Shown: piece by piece, positions 53,395 through 64,000 of the stretch | Position numbering within the stretch: the first letter of the stretch is position 1 | Layout: every line of letters starts with the position of its first letter | Assembly: GCA_021432635.1 (NCBI GenBank) | Contig: MU270016.1 | Location: 125,608-189,607, forward strand | Direction of reading: 5' to 3' | DNA: 64,000 nt | Origin: Thozetella sp. PMI_491 | Lineage: Eukaryota > Ascomycota > Sordariomycetes > Chaetosphaeriales > Chaetosphaeriaceae | The notes under the pieces: generated by a model | Seen by the model: the letters and a program-made list of their open reading frames with translations, nothing else | What the model was told of the DNA's origin: nothing | The model's database searches: none | Position numbers and translations under genes: made by a program

Positions 53395-54927
53395 ATGAAC
53401 CCATCCGCCACTGCAGCTGCAGCTTCGGCGTCTGCATCGGCCCCTGCATCGGGGTCGGCGCTAGGGGAACCTTCCAACGGTCGACCCGCCGTCGGCAAAA
53501 CTCGCTCGTCTTGTGATCGGTGCCACACACAGAAGCTGCGTTGCGTCAAGCAAAAAGGATCGTCGGTTTGCCAGAGGTGCCTCAACCTGAAGACGACCTG
53601 TCGTTTTAGTCCTCGTGCTCCGCGTTCATACCTCAGGAACCGCCAGCAGGAGGCGGATTCTGGTCTGGACGGCGGGAATGCTCGGCGGCCTTTGCCTGAA
53701 CTTTTGGCTAAGCCTAGCGCCAACTCTGATCTGATCAGCAACGACTTTAGCAATAGCATCTGGCCTTTTGACCCAGGCGAGATGCTAGACGCACCTTATG
53801 AGCAAGGTAAGTCATGTTTCGAAGCCTGGGCCGGCTGTACTTGGAATAACAAGTCGTCAGCAACAGGATTGTACCCGGGCCTTTGTTCTCCCTTACAAAG
53901 CGAGTCCATCGGAATGAAAAGTGCGATGTGGCCCAATATATTTGGCGAATTACATGGTCTCAATTTGCTCGACCTGAACACCTCGGATGGTTTAGATCTC
54001 GCATCTCTGAACGACATAGGAACGAGTAGCTTATCACCAGTCGGCGTATCGGATTGTGGCGGAGAGCTTCAAGCCCGAGAAACAAATAACGCCACAGGTG
54101 CCTCCTCGGCATCTCTTGTTCGGAGATTAGCAGCCCTGAGTGTGAGAATATACGAGTGCACGACGAGCTTTCTCGTAGAGGACCAAACAAATGTTAACGC
54201 CGCAGGCGTTCCCCATCACGGTGCGGGCGAGCCCCAAAAGCCAATCTATATCGATTTTGACGAGCTCTTCCGTCTTACTACAGAATTCATCGATATTTTA
54301 AAATCCCTCTCTGCCGCTAAACTCGATGAAACGTCAAACTTCTTTTCAGAAGCTTCGGAACACACAGCCTCTCATACGCTTCAGTCGCTAGTTTCATACG
54401 ATGAACAGGCGATACAGCCACTCGCAAGCATGAGCTATACTCCTCAAACCCGCCCCTTCTCTCAAATCGACGAAGCTACTATGCTGATGATCGCATCCTG
54501 TAACTCTCGGCTCGTGGATGCCTATATGTCCATATTCAACAGGGTACAAGCCTGCATCGAGCACTCCCGTGTACCTCAATTTGCAGGCAGCTGGGTTGTT
54601 GTTCTCCCAAAACTCCAAGTCGGTCCGGTGGCGCTCCCACCCGTACAGGTTGGAGATAAAATGCCGATATCTTCGAGAGCGCAGTCGTTCATGTACATAA
54701 TTATGGTCACGACTCTCGCGTCCCAACTGTGGGAGCAGCTGGCGGATGTGATGAAAGATGGCGGGGCTGGACCGACTCGCTCCTCATCCGCGGCGATGTC
54801 GTCCCCTGGTTCCCCTTCGCTCAAAGCGATTCGGGACATTATAATGAGTAAAACGGACGGCTTGATGCAAAACATGGAGCTTATTAAAGCTCTAGTTGGC
54901 CGATGGAGCGGAGATGAACCATCATAA
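53395..54927 (+). CDS. AflR-like Zn2Cys6 regulator
   Basis: 510-residue open frame with ATG start. An Ala/Ser-rich N-tail precedes the zinc cluster at residues about 40-68: SCDRCHTQKLRCVKQKGSSVC then CQRCLNLKTTC, typical of the aflatoxin-regulator family. The C-terminal half matches the helical AflR-type regulatory region (MLMIASCNSRLVDAYMSIFNRV, IRDIIMSKTDGLMQNMELIKAL). A 60-bp stretch at 53807-53866 has donor GTAAGT and acceptor AACAG, is a multiple of three and stop-free, so it may be an intron or retained. Such proteins regulate the secondary-metabolite cluster in which they lie. The AAACGCCG array just upstream is a likely binding site. Nearest candidate targets are the divergent SDR and the decayed hydrolase. 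Confidence 0.9.
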   Translation: MNPSATAAAASASASAPASGSALGEPSNGRPAVGKTRSSCDRCHTQKLRCVKQKGSSVCQRCLNLKTTCRFSPRAPRSYLRNRQQEADSGLDGGNARRPLPELLAKPSANSDLISNDFSNSIWPFDPGEMLDAPYEQGKSCFEAWAGCTWNNKSSATGLYPGLCSPLQSESIGMKSAMWPNIFGELHGLNLLDLNTSDGLDLASLNDIGTSSLSPVGVSDCGGELQARETNNATGASSASLVRRLAALSVRIYECTTSFLVEDQTNVNAAGVPHHGAGEPQKPIYIDFDELFRLTTEFIDILKSLSAAKLDETSNFFSEASEHTASHTLQSLVSYDEQAIQPLASMSYTPQTRPFSQIDEATMLMIASCNSRLVDAYMSIFNRVQACIEHSRVPQFAGSWVVVLPKLQVGPVALPPVQVGDKMPISSRAQSFMYIIMVTTLASQLWEQLADVMKDGGAGPTRSSSAAMSSPGSPSLKAIRDIIMSKTDGLMQNMELIKALVGRWSGDEPS

Positions 54928-55050
54928 CCGCCAAATTCGTCCAATGAACTCTCATGGGACAGCATACGATTAATCTCCTGAAGCTCCGGGAAGAGCATAA
55001 TGCAAAGTATTCAAATTATATCCTGCTATACGCCTATTAACTTTCTTTAA

Positions 55051-57527
55051 CTACGGTAGGCTCAAGAAAAGACGTAGCAGAGCAGGGTAATTGGGCGTCC
55101 TGTACTACGGTAAGCAACTGCTAGAATGTCGAGGAACGGCGTATGGTGCTAGTGACTCACCCCAACCCAGTGACAGGATCCCAGCCTGTGGTTACCGGGA
55201 AGCCGTCGGTACCACACCCGGGATTCGACCCGGAGGTAACGTCATTCAGGACCTGGGGGTTGGCATACTAAGAAGCGAAAGTTTAGTTCAAGCAGAGCAG
55301 CACGCGCGACGAGATGGTAGACCTACGAGGGTAGGATTAATGAACCCCACAGTACTCTTGCCGACAGCAAGCCTCTCTTCATTGATACGTGTGATGATGC
55401 CAGCCCATAGAGGAGCTGCCAGAGATGTCCCACCAACTAGCCCAGCCCCTCCCAACCAGGTGATGACATAATTGTCGCCGACGGCGGACACATCCGGGTA
55501 TCCACGCCCATTAATGTGGTACACGCCGCTCGTGATATTCTCGAAACCGGTGAAATCGGTGTATCCCGGGAACGGAAGATCGACCCCGTCAAAGTAGGCT
55601 TGGACAGCGTCCGCTTGGTAGTCTGCCCTGGGGTATATGTTGGAGAAGCCACCACCGGAGGGAAATCTCTTCGTTGCGACTTCGTTCCACCTACAGTGCG
55701 GAGCGTCAGGGTTATCATATGTTTCTAGAACGGTACCGCCAACGGCCAAGACGTATGGGCACGACGCGTCGGTGATCGGGTAGAAGATGTTACTGTCTGG
55801 ACCAGCACATCCGTTGGGGCTTGGATCGCCTGGTGCACTGGCGACACCATTGTCTCCGGAGGCCATAACAACAGTAATGCCTTGCATGCCCAGCTTCATT
55901 ATTTCGCTGCATCTTCGCTGTAGGTAGTACGGCGGGAGATCACCCTCTCCGCCTCCATATGAGATGGATATAACCTTGGTAGCGTTGTAGACGCCGCACA
56001 TCTCCGGCTTATTGTACCCATACGGATTAGGGTAAGGCGGGTCCTGGCATTCGGGGACCTTGCAGTCTCCTGTCTCTCCGTATGCGCTATAGGTGCAGTA
56101 GCTCCCATCAATTGCGTCGTAGAACGCTGTGGCGATTAGCAGAATGCCCGGAAACGAAACCGCCATGTCTCGCCAACGCGGACGACCATGACTTACTGTT
56201 AAAAAAGCCAGCAAAATTGTAGCCCGTTTCATAGTATTGGTCGTCGGTCTGGAAGTTGACAACCTTCTGAGGCCAAATGAGCGGCCACGCGGCCTCGAGG
56301 TCCAGGTTGGCCTCGATACCAACATACTGTGATTGTAGGGCCGCGCCCATAGCACCGTCGATGTTCTTCTCGATCGGATATGTCCCCTCCGGAATATCAC
56401 TGAGTACGCTGTTAACCCTCAACAACATGAATTGTAAGTGGGCAACTGCTTACGGATAAACGTTTGCCCAGTACAGGTCTAGGTCAGAAGGAGAGTAATG
56501 CTGATCTAAGTCCTGAAAGATGCCAAGCTCGTTCCCCGGGGACGCCAGCTGGCCTTTGGGAATCCGATACTGGCCTGTAGCACAGTTAATATTTTGATGA
56601 CCAATATCAATAGGACACGAGGAAAACTTACTCAGAATGCAAACTGGGCTAACAACAGTATCACAGATACTAGCGTTGAACATCCCGCCGTCAGAGGCCT
56701 GTATCGACAACCCATTTGGAAGTGCGGAAACATCAGTATGAAACGCCCTGTAGCCACCACCCTGCGATTCGGAATCGGCTCGGCGGGATTTCTTCAAACT
56801 CTGCCGGGTACCACGCAGCAAGCGAATACCAGGGGTGATATAGTCGATATGCTCTGAGAGATGGCCGGGAATATGGTACTCTTCACATGCGATTCCTTCG
56901 GCCGCCGTCTCAGAGTGTTCAAAGAGAAAGAAGTCGGTATACAGGAGATTTTCAGCTTCTAAAACTGAAGCATCAAACTGAATCCACTAATACCACACCC
57001 CGCGAGGAAGTATAATTAGCCAAGTTTTTCGGCGTCAGTGTTGATGCGTGCACAAACCTGTTTGTTGGTTGACAGCGACAGACGACTGGAATCGATCCCG
57101 GCGGTCTTCAACCAGTCCATGACAGCACCTACCCGCGTCGGGGGTGGAGCAAAGTACTCAAACACTTCTTCGGCGCTCATGTATTTGCCATAATTAGGAG
57201 AAGAAGGATTGGATCTCAAGTATAGGCAGCCATGTCAGTCTTTGAGGTCGGGATCTAGCATCGGCATGAGTTGTAGGCTTACATATCCATCAGCCTATCA
57301 TGGCCGTCCTGGAGATTCGTTTGCTTGAGACCAACCCGCATGGGCATTACCATCCCATGGTCGGCTTTCTCCCTCTTCGTCCATGTTGAAGCGCGCCGCT
57401 CCGGCTGCCGCTCATGAAGGACATGAGACTGTGGCACCTGGCGTTTGGCCACTGGCACATAGGCAGCTGCCGTGAGATCAGCAGAGTAGGCGACAACCAG
57501 CCAGAGTGACAGGCACGTCAACCGCAT
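55051..57527 (-). CDS. S53 sedolisin, tripeptidyl-peptidase type, secreted
   Basis: Eight exons: 57527-57283, 57214-57058, 56986-56632, 56574-56454, 56417-56197, 56126-55327, 55267-55161, 55099-55051, giving 684 residues with every phase consistent. The first ATG after a non-ATG open stretch starts a signal peptide (MRLTCLSLWLVVAYSADLTAAA). The prodomain contains LMDISNPSSPNYGKYMSAEE and STNKQWIQFDASVLEAE. The catalytic domain has IEANLDLEAAW (Glu and Asp of the triad), VISISYGGGEGD, VVMASGDNGVAS, and the nucleophile in VGGTSLAAPLWAG, followed by the Ca-site end LYANPQVLNDVTSG, CGTDGFPVTTGWDPVTGLG and TPNYPALL. The catalytic set is complete, so it should be active at acid pH and release tripeptides extracellularly. 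The gene lies head to head with the subtilase-like gene at 59106, about 1.6 kb away. Confidence 0.93.
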
Positions 57528-59105
57528 GACGGGCTTCTGGTTATGACGTGCAGCCAAATGCGGGCAAATTCAATGGGCGCGAAGTGCAATGGCAAAAGAA
57601 CAAGTATATAAGCAAGGTGGCAGTGTCTGTGCCTAGAGCTGTATGCTAAAGCCAACGAAAACTATCGGCATAATCGGTGAAGGGAAGGCGCCAGTCCCGG
57701 TTCACGAATAAATCACCGTTGCGTAAAGATGTACTGAATACATGCTGCAAGACAAGAGCTCTGCATATCCCTGATGTTTAACCCATGCTTCTGGTTCTAC
57801 GTAATAGCAAGGCTAGACCGGTTCCTAGCTTGGGACCTGCTTTCGACCCCTCTCATGACCACCCGACTGACCCAGGACCTGCCGAGTTCAGCAAGAATAC
57901 CAACTTGCGGTGTTTACCTGGGAATACGGGCCGGGGCTCCTAGTCTCGAAAAATATCCCTAGCCCTAGTTCCTTCTACCTTATCGAAGTGCTGGTCGACT
58001 AGGGCGCGGGGCCGCCTCGAGTGCTCTGTTGCTGCACTACCATAGCAGCTAGACTACACCTGTGTTGTACAGACAATATAGCAAGGATGTAGCTAGCAAG
58101 TCTCCTTCAGCATAATAACGACATTTGGCCAATGTGGCTGGAATTTGGCAGGGGGTAAAATGCTTTAGGAAGGTAAGAAATGTTGTAAATGATAAAAGTG
58201 GCCCGGGCGTACCACAGTAGTGGCAGGCACTATTTATCTATGCTAACTGCCTACCTACTCTCATAGACTTAGTGTGGGAATATGCCAAGACGCGCGGTAG
58301 TAGAAGACTTGTTCATTCACTTAGTTTCAAAAGCTGGAATTCGCAAGGAAGAGAGACGTGCGAGGTCTCTGAGGCTCGTGAATATTATCCCTGATGCCTG
58401 CCTCGTAATACGTAATTGAAGGCTTATCGGACCCCATGTTTATCGGATTTGGCAAGGATAGAGCCTCAGTTGGCGTGACTATTAACCAGGTGCCTTGCAG
58501 CTTCCTGTTAAGGTCCCTGGGCTACTGCACTAAAAATAACGAAAGGGTTACATTTCCCCTCGCATTTCCGATAATTGCCCAACACCCAGCGAGCCTCAAC
58601 TTTTTTCGACAGGTGCGAGTCCGACGTTAGTACACACCGCTAGCTAAGGAGAATGAAAACAATCGTAGCGGCAGCCTAGATATAGCAGCCTACCTCGGTC
58701 TCGGGACGAACTCGGCCGAAGCCAGGCCGCAAATCGGGGAGAGTGGATTGTCCTATCAGGGGACTTTCGTAGACGTGGAGGGGAGCTAGGGTATAGAACA
58801 GGGTTGATCGCAGAGATGGACACCTTGATATGGCAGGTGAGGGTTAGCTTGTTGAACAGTAAGCGGTGCAGGGCTAGGGTCTGGGCAAGTATTGTGTACT
58901 TCGTAACTGCACGCAAGGGTATCAAGCCGTGAGCCTAGGAACACCATATTCCCTATATGTCTGCAGCAATATCGTGCTAGTCGGCGTGAGCGTGCCGTCA
59001 GGAGGCCTTGCCGCTCCAAGAGTCTGGTCTTGAAACAAACATCGACTCTTCAGCGTCACCGGTTGAGCTCCGCAGTGCAAGCTTGCCCGTGACCAAGACG
59101 CTGCC
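57528..59105. promoter_or_regulatory. Divergent region between S53 and subtilase-like genes
   Basis: About 1.6 kb between two divergent protease-family genes. A TATA-like run at 57603-57609 (minus strand) is about 78 bp upstream of the S53 start. No gene or terminal repeat recognised inside. Confidence 0.5.
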
Positions 59106-62100
59106 ATGCGTGTGGACGGCGTTTTTCTCGCGCTTGCCATAGCGCGGACCGCGTGCGCCGGTTTCAAGCCCTCAGTAGTGCCTCGAGATGTTTCTCGAAA
59201 CACGACGGCGAGCAGGAGGTTCATTGTCGAGGCAGCCAGTGTAGGGAAAAGCCCTTCCTCGAAAGTCATCCATAGTACTTACAGCAACTGCAGGGCTACT
59301 CTCTCGAGACCCTCCAGTCTGAGCTGCAGGCACTCTGCGGCTCAGGGGTAGAGAAAATATTCAACTCGCCAATCTTCACGGGAATCAGCATTGAGTGTGC
59401 TACTGGCAATATCGACTCCCTGAAGGCCGTCAAAGCAGCATCAAGCGTCTGGCGTTCGTCACAACGCTCAATCGAGACTGCTGCCTTATCCAAGAGAGAT
59501 ACTCCATCGTCTTCCTTGGACTTTTATGCCGACCAGGTCGCCTCGCCCAATTATACCATTCACCGCTCTACAGGGGTCGAAAGTTTGCACAAAGCCGGGA
59601 TATACGGAAAGGGGGCGCAAATCGCAATCATCAGTAGCGGTGTCTACTATGAACACCCATCCGTAAGTTCCAATTCTAGTAATTTGTTCAGCCATTCGCT
59701 ACCCTTAAGATTCGGCTGTAGCATGTCTAACATTTCTATAGCTGGGCGGCTGTTTCGGTGATGGCTGCAAAGTTGCCGGTGGATACGACTTGGCCGGAGA
59801 CGGCTGTGAGTGATTCTTCGTAGAACTAATCTGTCATGTACGTCTGACATGCGAGTTTTCAGGCTGGCCGGCTGTAGGCTGCCCCCAAGCTCCCGATAAA
59901 GATCCGCTGGACCTTTATGGTTATGGAACATTAGCTGCTGGTATCGTGGGCGGCTATAACCAAAGCTATGGGTGAGCCCCCTCTTCACTCCTATTACCAA
60001 AAACACACTTACAATGTTGTCGAGATACTATGGGGTCGCTCCCGAAGCAACGATCTACGCATATAAGGTTTTTGCTGGAGGGTTTCCGGTTAGTCATTGT
60101 GAATTTCTCCCATGTGGTGTGTTTCTCCGCCTAACTTGTCTTCCGTGCATAGATTGAGACGGATGATGACACTATGCTTGAGGCGCTCCTTATGGCATAT
60201 GACGATGGCGTAAGTATAATTCCCGTTTCCGACCTCTGTCTGATAGCCTGTATTAATTATATAACATGCTAGGCGGACGTAATCACTTGCGCTGCTGGGG
60301 TAGCTGGAGGCTACGAGAATGACGCGCTCTCAGATATTGCCTCCCGCCTCGTGGATGCAGGTGTCATTGTCTCCATGGGCATGGGTGACCAGGGGCTCTT
60401 TGGGGCCTACTACAGCTCGAACGGTGCCTCGGGCAAGAACGTCCTAGCAGTCGCGTCCGTGGAGGCTGATTCCACCCCCCAGGTTGGCTTTAGCGCAACG
60501 GTCAACATTGATGGAGGATCTAAGACGGTCCTGGTGGGATTTGTGGACTGGGTGGCACATGGCATGCCAGTAGAGTTCAACGGCCGCCCGATTATCCCGC
60601 TGACTCTGAACTCAACTGTCGCTGATGACGCCTGCGCACCTCTTCCGAGCAACATCCCGGACTACTCGGAGGCGGTGCCCTTGATACGTCTTGGGGGCTG
60701 CCCCGCCACCACGAAGCAGGCGAATATCGTCGCAGCTGGCATTAAGCACATGATATTCTACTACAACGATGACTCCACTACGTCGGTGAACTACAACTTT
60801 GATGGAAGCTTCATCTTCACTATTTCGCCTGCTTCGGGCGCAGGGATTGTTAACACGTACGTGGCGGGCGGCAACGTCACGGCAAATTACACAACTTTCC
60901 CAGATGCGTACTGGGTGTCAAGGAACTGGCCGCAGGCGAATCAACCGGCTGCGTACTCTGGTTGGGGGCCTCTTGGCGATCTGAGTATCAAGCCAGACAT
61001 TGCTGCCCCCGGCGACCTGATCTACTCGACCTACCCGCATCCGGCCGATAATGGCTGGTACTATGCAGGTGGGACTGAGATGTCGGCCGCCTATATCGCA
61101 GGAGTCGCTGCGCTATACATAGGGAAGTATGGTGGGCGCAAGGTCAACCCGAATTACAACGCGACGGACCTTGTCACACGAATCATTTCCAGCGGCACTC
61201 CGCTCAATTGGTGGGACGTCAACGCGGCACATCCATCAACGTATATCGCACCAGTTTCTCAAGTCGGAGCTGGATTGGTCAACGCGAGCAAGGTGCTCGA
61301 GTATACCACGACGCTGTCTGTCAACAGGTTCGAGCTGAACGACACTCGTCACTTCGAGCGGTACCAGAAGGTGTCGATAAAGAACAATGCGAACGTGCAG
61401 GTAACCTACACGTTCGGGGTCATTCCGGCGGCCGGATTCGAAACCTGGCTGCCAGATAAGTCGCGGTTTGCCGTCTTGGATGACTTGGTCACTATGGAAC
61501 TGAACCCTACTATAACGCTGCCTTCAGGCACCTTCAAGATTTCACCGGGGCAGAGCAAAGTTGCACAGTGAGCAAAGAGAATGCGCTATTCGAAGATGGC
61601 AATGCTAAAATCTGGACAGGTTCAACTTTGCCTACCCGGACTACTCCACCAACTTGCCACTCTACAGCGGTTCTATTATCATCAACTCGAGCTTGGGCGA
61701 GTCACTTACGATTCCATATCTGGGTATGTAACCTAGTAGTCATTTAAGAACAAGCGGCTGGCTAACCTGGGAGCACTAGGCGTGTCTGCCAACCTGCAAG
61801 ATTTCTTTCCTAGTATTTTCTCGCCGGGATATCCCTACATCCTCTCCGGGAGAAAGAATGGCAATATTTCTACCAATCCTAGGTACGATGGGCTCTGTCC
61901 AAGAAACTTAATCGTGTAACCGCTTCGCTGACGTATTCCTTCGTTTTTAGTTGGTCTTTTGACTTATCTCTATCGGCTCAAGACTTCCCCAAGCTACTCC
62001 TCAACGATGTCTGGAGCACGGATGAGCTCCGTTGGGATGTGAGTTCTGCCCTTCATCTCTAACCAGTATTGTCACCTCTCTAAACCAGCCCGGTTCCCTG

Positions 62101-62467
62101 TTAGATTTTTGCATCTGGATACACCGAGAGCATCTGGGTATATCCTCCTGTTGTTGGCCAAAGCAAGTTTGTGGGTAGTGCCACATACTGGGCCTACTCT
62201 GACGATGCATCCTTCTATGACCCAAATAATGGCGAGCTCTTCGACAAAACGGTGCCTTTCCCACTAGTCGGTGTGCCTCGTACACTCAACAATCCGTACA
62301 ACCCAGACCCGGCCTATAGTCAGTTCTGGTGGCTTGGAGGTCTAGCTGACGGCACCACCATCCCTAAAGGCTCGTACGTGATGCGTGTTGCAGCACTCTC
62401 GCCATTTGGAGATCCGACCAAGGCGAAGGACTGGGACATATGGACACTACCATTTACAGTCTCTTGA
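59106..62467 (+). CDS. Subtilase (S8) family protein lacking all catalytic residues: probable pseudoprotease
   Basis: Eleven exons: 59106-59240, 59294-59662, 59742-59805, 59863-59971, 60025-60088, 60153-60209, 60273-61567, 61620-61723, 61780-61882, 61951-62038, 62105-62467, giving 916 residues. The first intron is the least certain. Signal peptide MRVDGVFLALAIARTACA, an I9-like prodomain (RRFIVEAA), then the subtilase core interrupted by a PA domain and followed by a C5a-peptidase-type Fn3 domain (KVSIKNNANVQVTYTFGVIP). The triad positions are altered: IAIISSGVYYEHP has Ser159 for Asp, DLYGYGTLAAG has Tyr210 for His, GGTEMSAAYIAG has Glu535 for Ser. The oxyanion Asn (GNxG) also reads Met near residue 303. 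The frame and splice sites are intact, so the protein is presumably made, secreted and folded but inactive. Confidence 0.88.
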
Positions 62468-63322
62468 GTTGAAGGAGGCGAAGAGATCATGCAGTTACAA
62501 AATAGCTACGTCTTTTATTACAAGATGATGGTTCCTTAGCAAGATCCTATGCCCAAATATAGGCCCCGGTGGTGGCCTGAGAATGCGGTACTTACTTCAG
62601 AGTGTCATGTTACAGAATGCGGCAAGGGCTGCCCTGGGTAGTGTGCCGACAGGACTGTATTCAGGATGAAAGTGTTACATTGACCGGCATAAGAATCCAA
62701 CCAGAGCCTCCATCTCCAGTACATGTTTTCGCACTAAACAGTGTAGTTCAGGGGTGGTCCATTCGCTAGTGAGTGGTAGCGTAGGGTGGCGGCTAGTTCG
62801 GTGCGCAGCCATCTCAAACCGGACCTGCGCCCGGAAGAAATTCCCATCACATTCTCTACGAGTTTGAATGCATTCTTCAGGATGTTCAGCGTAGCGAGGA
62901 TCGCATAGGCTACAAAGAGGCTGTGGGCGACGTAGAGTCATATGCGGGACAAAATGCGCAGCACGTGGCCAATACACACGATGAAGTAGCGAGGAAGGGG
63001 CACGAACAGCCTATAAGCGGCCACCATCGATCTAAGCTAGAAAGCCGCTTGTCCAGCCGTCTCTCTAAAAATATGGAGCGCCGCTGCTATAGCTCCAATT
63101 GTCTTGGTGTTGTGGGGGGCCATCGCGACGCGCTGCATCGTATCCGGCGTGAGTGGCATGGTACCTATGACTCAACAGATCTTGGCCGGCATCGATCCAA
63201 GGATAGCGACACAGTATTGGCAATCCGCATACTAAATATCCCGAGATTGACATGAATGCACATTGAACGTTCTCTGTTGAACATCGCGTAATTGGCATCC
63301 ACCTTATCCCCTTTATGCCACG
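62468..63322. other. Intergenic region
   Basis: Contains the 3' end of the subtilase-like gene and the promoter of the right-edge gene. Frames at 62675-62977 (minus) and 62923-63255 (plus) have no motif and are not called. Confidence 0.45.
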
Positions 63323-64000
63323 ATGGGTAAAGGCAAATCATCCTGGAAGCTCGCGGCGGCCGGGAGAACAAAGGACGCAGCAGCAGGCCAAAAGCTTGCC
63401 GCCGATTCTCAGAAGACAAAGCCGCCACGCTCTGTAGCAGCAATTACTCGCCACAACCGTGAGCTCACATCTCAGCTTAAGGCTCTGGCGAAGACGCAGA
63501 CAAATGAGTCGCCCATACGCTCGCGCGGCGTTGCCTCAGACAGTTCCGACCTGAACACGGGCCTGAAGCCGATTCTCGGCGCGCTGTTTGAGAACATCGG
63601 CCAGATAGACTCGTGTGCCAGCATCGATGTCTCCACGCCGTCCTTGATTGCTGCATGGCTCAGCTTCCTTCCGTCCATTGCCGGCGTTGCCAACATCGGT
63701 CCGTCTGGCAGCTTTGTTGCTGCACGCATGACCTTGTACCTGATGCGGGCTGTCCTTGAAGACCGCTGGGCTAACCGCCGCTTTGACACTCGTAGCGAAT
63801 CCGACAAGCTTGGAGGCGGCAATACCTCCATGCCGGGGACGGATGCAATAAGAGATCGGGCCGCTTTTCTCTTGCAGCTCGATGACTTACTGCTAGAACA
63901 GCTCAAGGCCGTTTGGTCGCAGGGCCGAGGACTTGACGACTTCAAGTGGGTATTCTTCCGATACGAGGTTCTCAAGGAGAAAGGCCAGGATCCAGCACGG
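63323..64000 (+). CDS. Unknown protein, partial (runs off the right edge)
   Basis: An open frame starts at ATG 63323 (MGKGKSSWKLAAAGRT) and continues without a stop to the last base, 226 codons so far. The N-terminal 65 residues are Lys/Ala/Ser-rich and disordered. A more ordered part follows, with LGALFENIGQIDSCASIDVS, LIAAWLSFLPSIAGVANIG, ARMTLYLMRAVLEDRWANRR, FLLQLDDLLLEQLKAVWSQ and FKWVFFRYEVLKEK. GC-rich third positions and absence of stops over 678 bases support coding; the minus-strand frame at 63472-63975 is its shadow. No family recognised, and the C-terminus is missing, so no function is proposed. Confidence 0.7.
   Translation, partial: MGKGKSSWKLAAAGRTKDAAAGQKLAADSQKTKPPRSVAAITRHNRELTSQLKALAKTQTNESPIRSRGVASDSSDLNTGLKPILGALFENIGQIDSCASIDVSTPSLIAAWLSFLPSIAGVANIGPSGSFVAARMTLYLMRAVLEDRWANRRFDTRSESDKLGGGNTSMPGTDAIRDRAAFLLQLDDLLLEQLKAVWSQGRGLDDFKWVFFRYEVLKEKGQDPAR

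Noticed and set aside
62675-62977. 100-codon minus-strand Cys-containing frame
   Set aside because: No signal peptide, ends and start without context, no recognised Cys spacing.
63472-63975. Minus-strand open frame of 167 codons
   Set aside because: Antisense to the plus-strand frame at 63323-64000, which starts at an ATG with a better coding look; the minus protein is low-complexity Ser/Arg/Lys without motifs.
1-64000. CRISPR arrays, bacterial operons, ribosome binding sites
   Set aside because: The sequence is eukaryotic, with spliced genes; no regularly spaced direct-repeat array was seen.

Overview
The window comes from a filamentous ascomycete (Pezizomycotina). Genes carry short GT-AG introns of about 50-135 bp with CTAAC/CTGAC-type branch sites. 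Zn2Cys6 transcription factors, AflR-like regulators, a HET-domain relic, sedolisin and subtilase secretory proteases, a tannase-type esterase and a GH89 enzyme are typical fungal families. Gene spacing is loose, many products are secreted, and relics and a solo LTR are present. It reads as accessory rather than housekeeping sequence. No rRNA, CRISPR array or convincing tRNA was seen. Exon joins below were worked out by hand from splice signals, reading frame and family motifs.

Layout. 0-10 kb: GH89 alpha-N-acetylglucosaminidase (-), a protein with a Pro/Ala/Lys repeat linker (+), a fungal protein of unknown function (+), a small secreted protein (-). 10.2 kb: a solo LTR with target-site duplication. 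11-18.4 kb: a TLDc-like protein (+), a berberine-bridge-type FAD oxidoreductase (-), a Zn2Cys6 regulator in six exons (+), a broken HET-domain gene. 20-33 kb: secreted Cys-rich protein, S9 peptidase, 62-residue 8-Cys knottin-like peptide, Zn2Cys6/fungal_trans regulator, M43 metalloprotease, tannase/feruloyl-esterase-like enzyme.

35.7-47.9 kb is the most interesting block. It holds a DHA2-type MFS pump, an AflR-like regulator, an 798-residue fusion of a fatty acyl reductase with a GPAT/DHAPAT-type acyltransferase, a PAQR-family membrane protein, a second MFS pump, and a plasmanylethanolamine-desaturase-like protein (TMEM189/PEDS1/CarF/Kua family) whose conserved C-terminus lies in a second exon. 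Fatty alcohol supply, DHAP-type acylation and vinyl-ether desaturation are separate steps of ether-lipid/plasmalogen synthesis. Their co-location, with a pathway-type regulator and two pumps, suggests an ether-lipid or plasmalogen-like biosynthetic cluster. An alkyl-DHAP synthase was not found here.

48-55 kb: a secreted protein, two short-chain dehydrogenases, a decayed alpha/beta hydrolase and a second AflR-like regulator whose shared promoter has three regularly spaced AAACGCCG repeats. 55-62.5 kb: an intact-looking eight-exon S53 tripeptidyl peptidase beside an eleven-exon subtilase in which the Asp, His and Ser of the catalytic triad are all replaced, so probably a pseudoprotease. A partial open frame of unknown function runs off the right edge.
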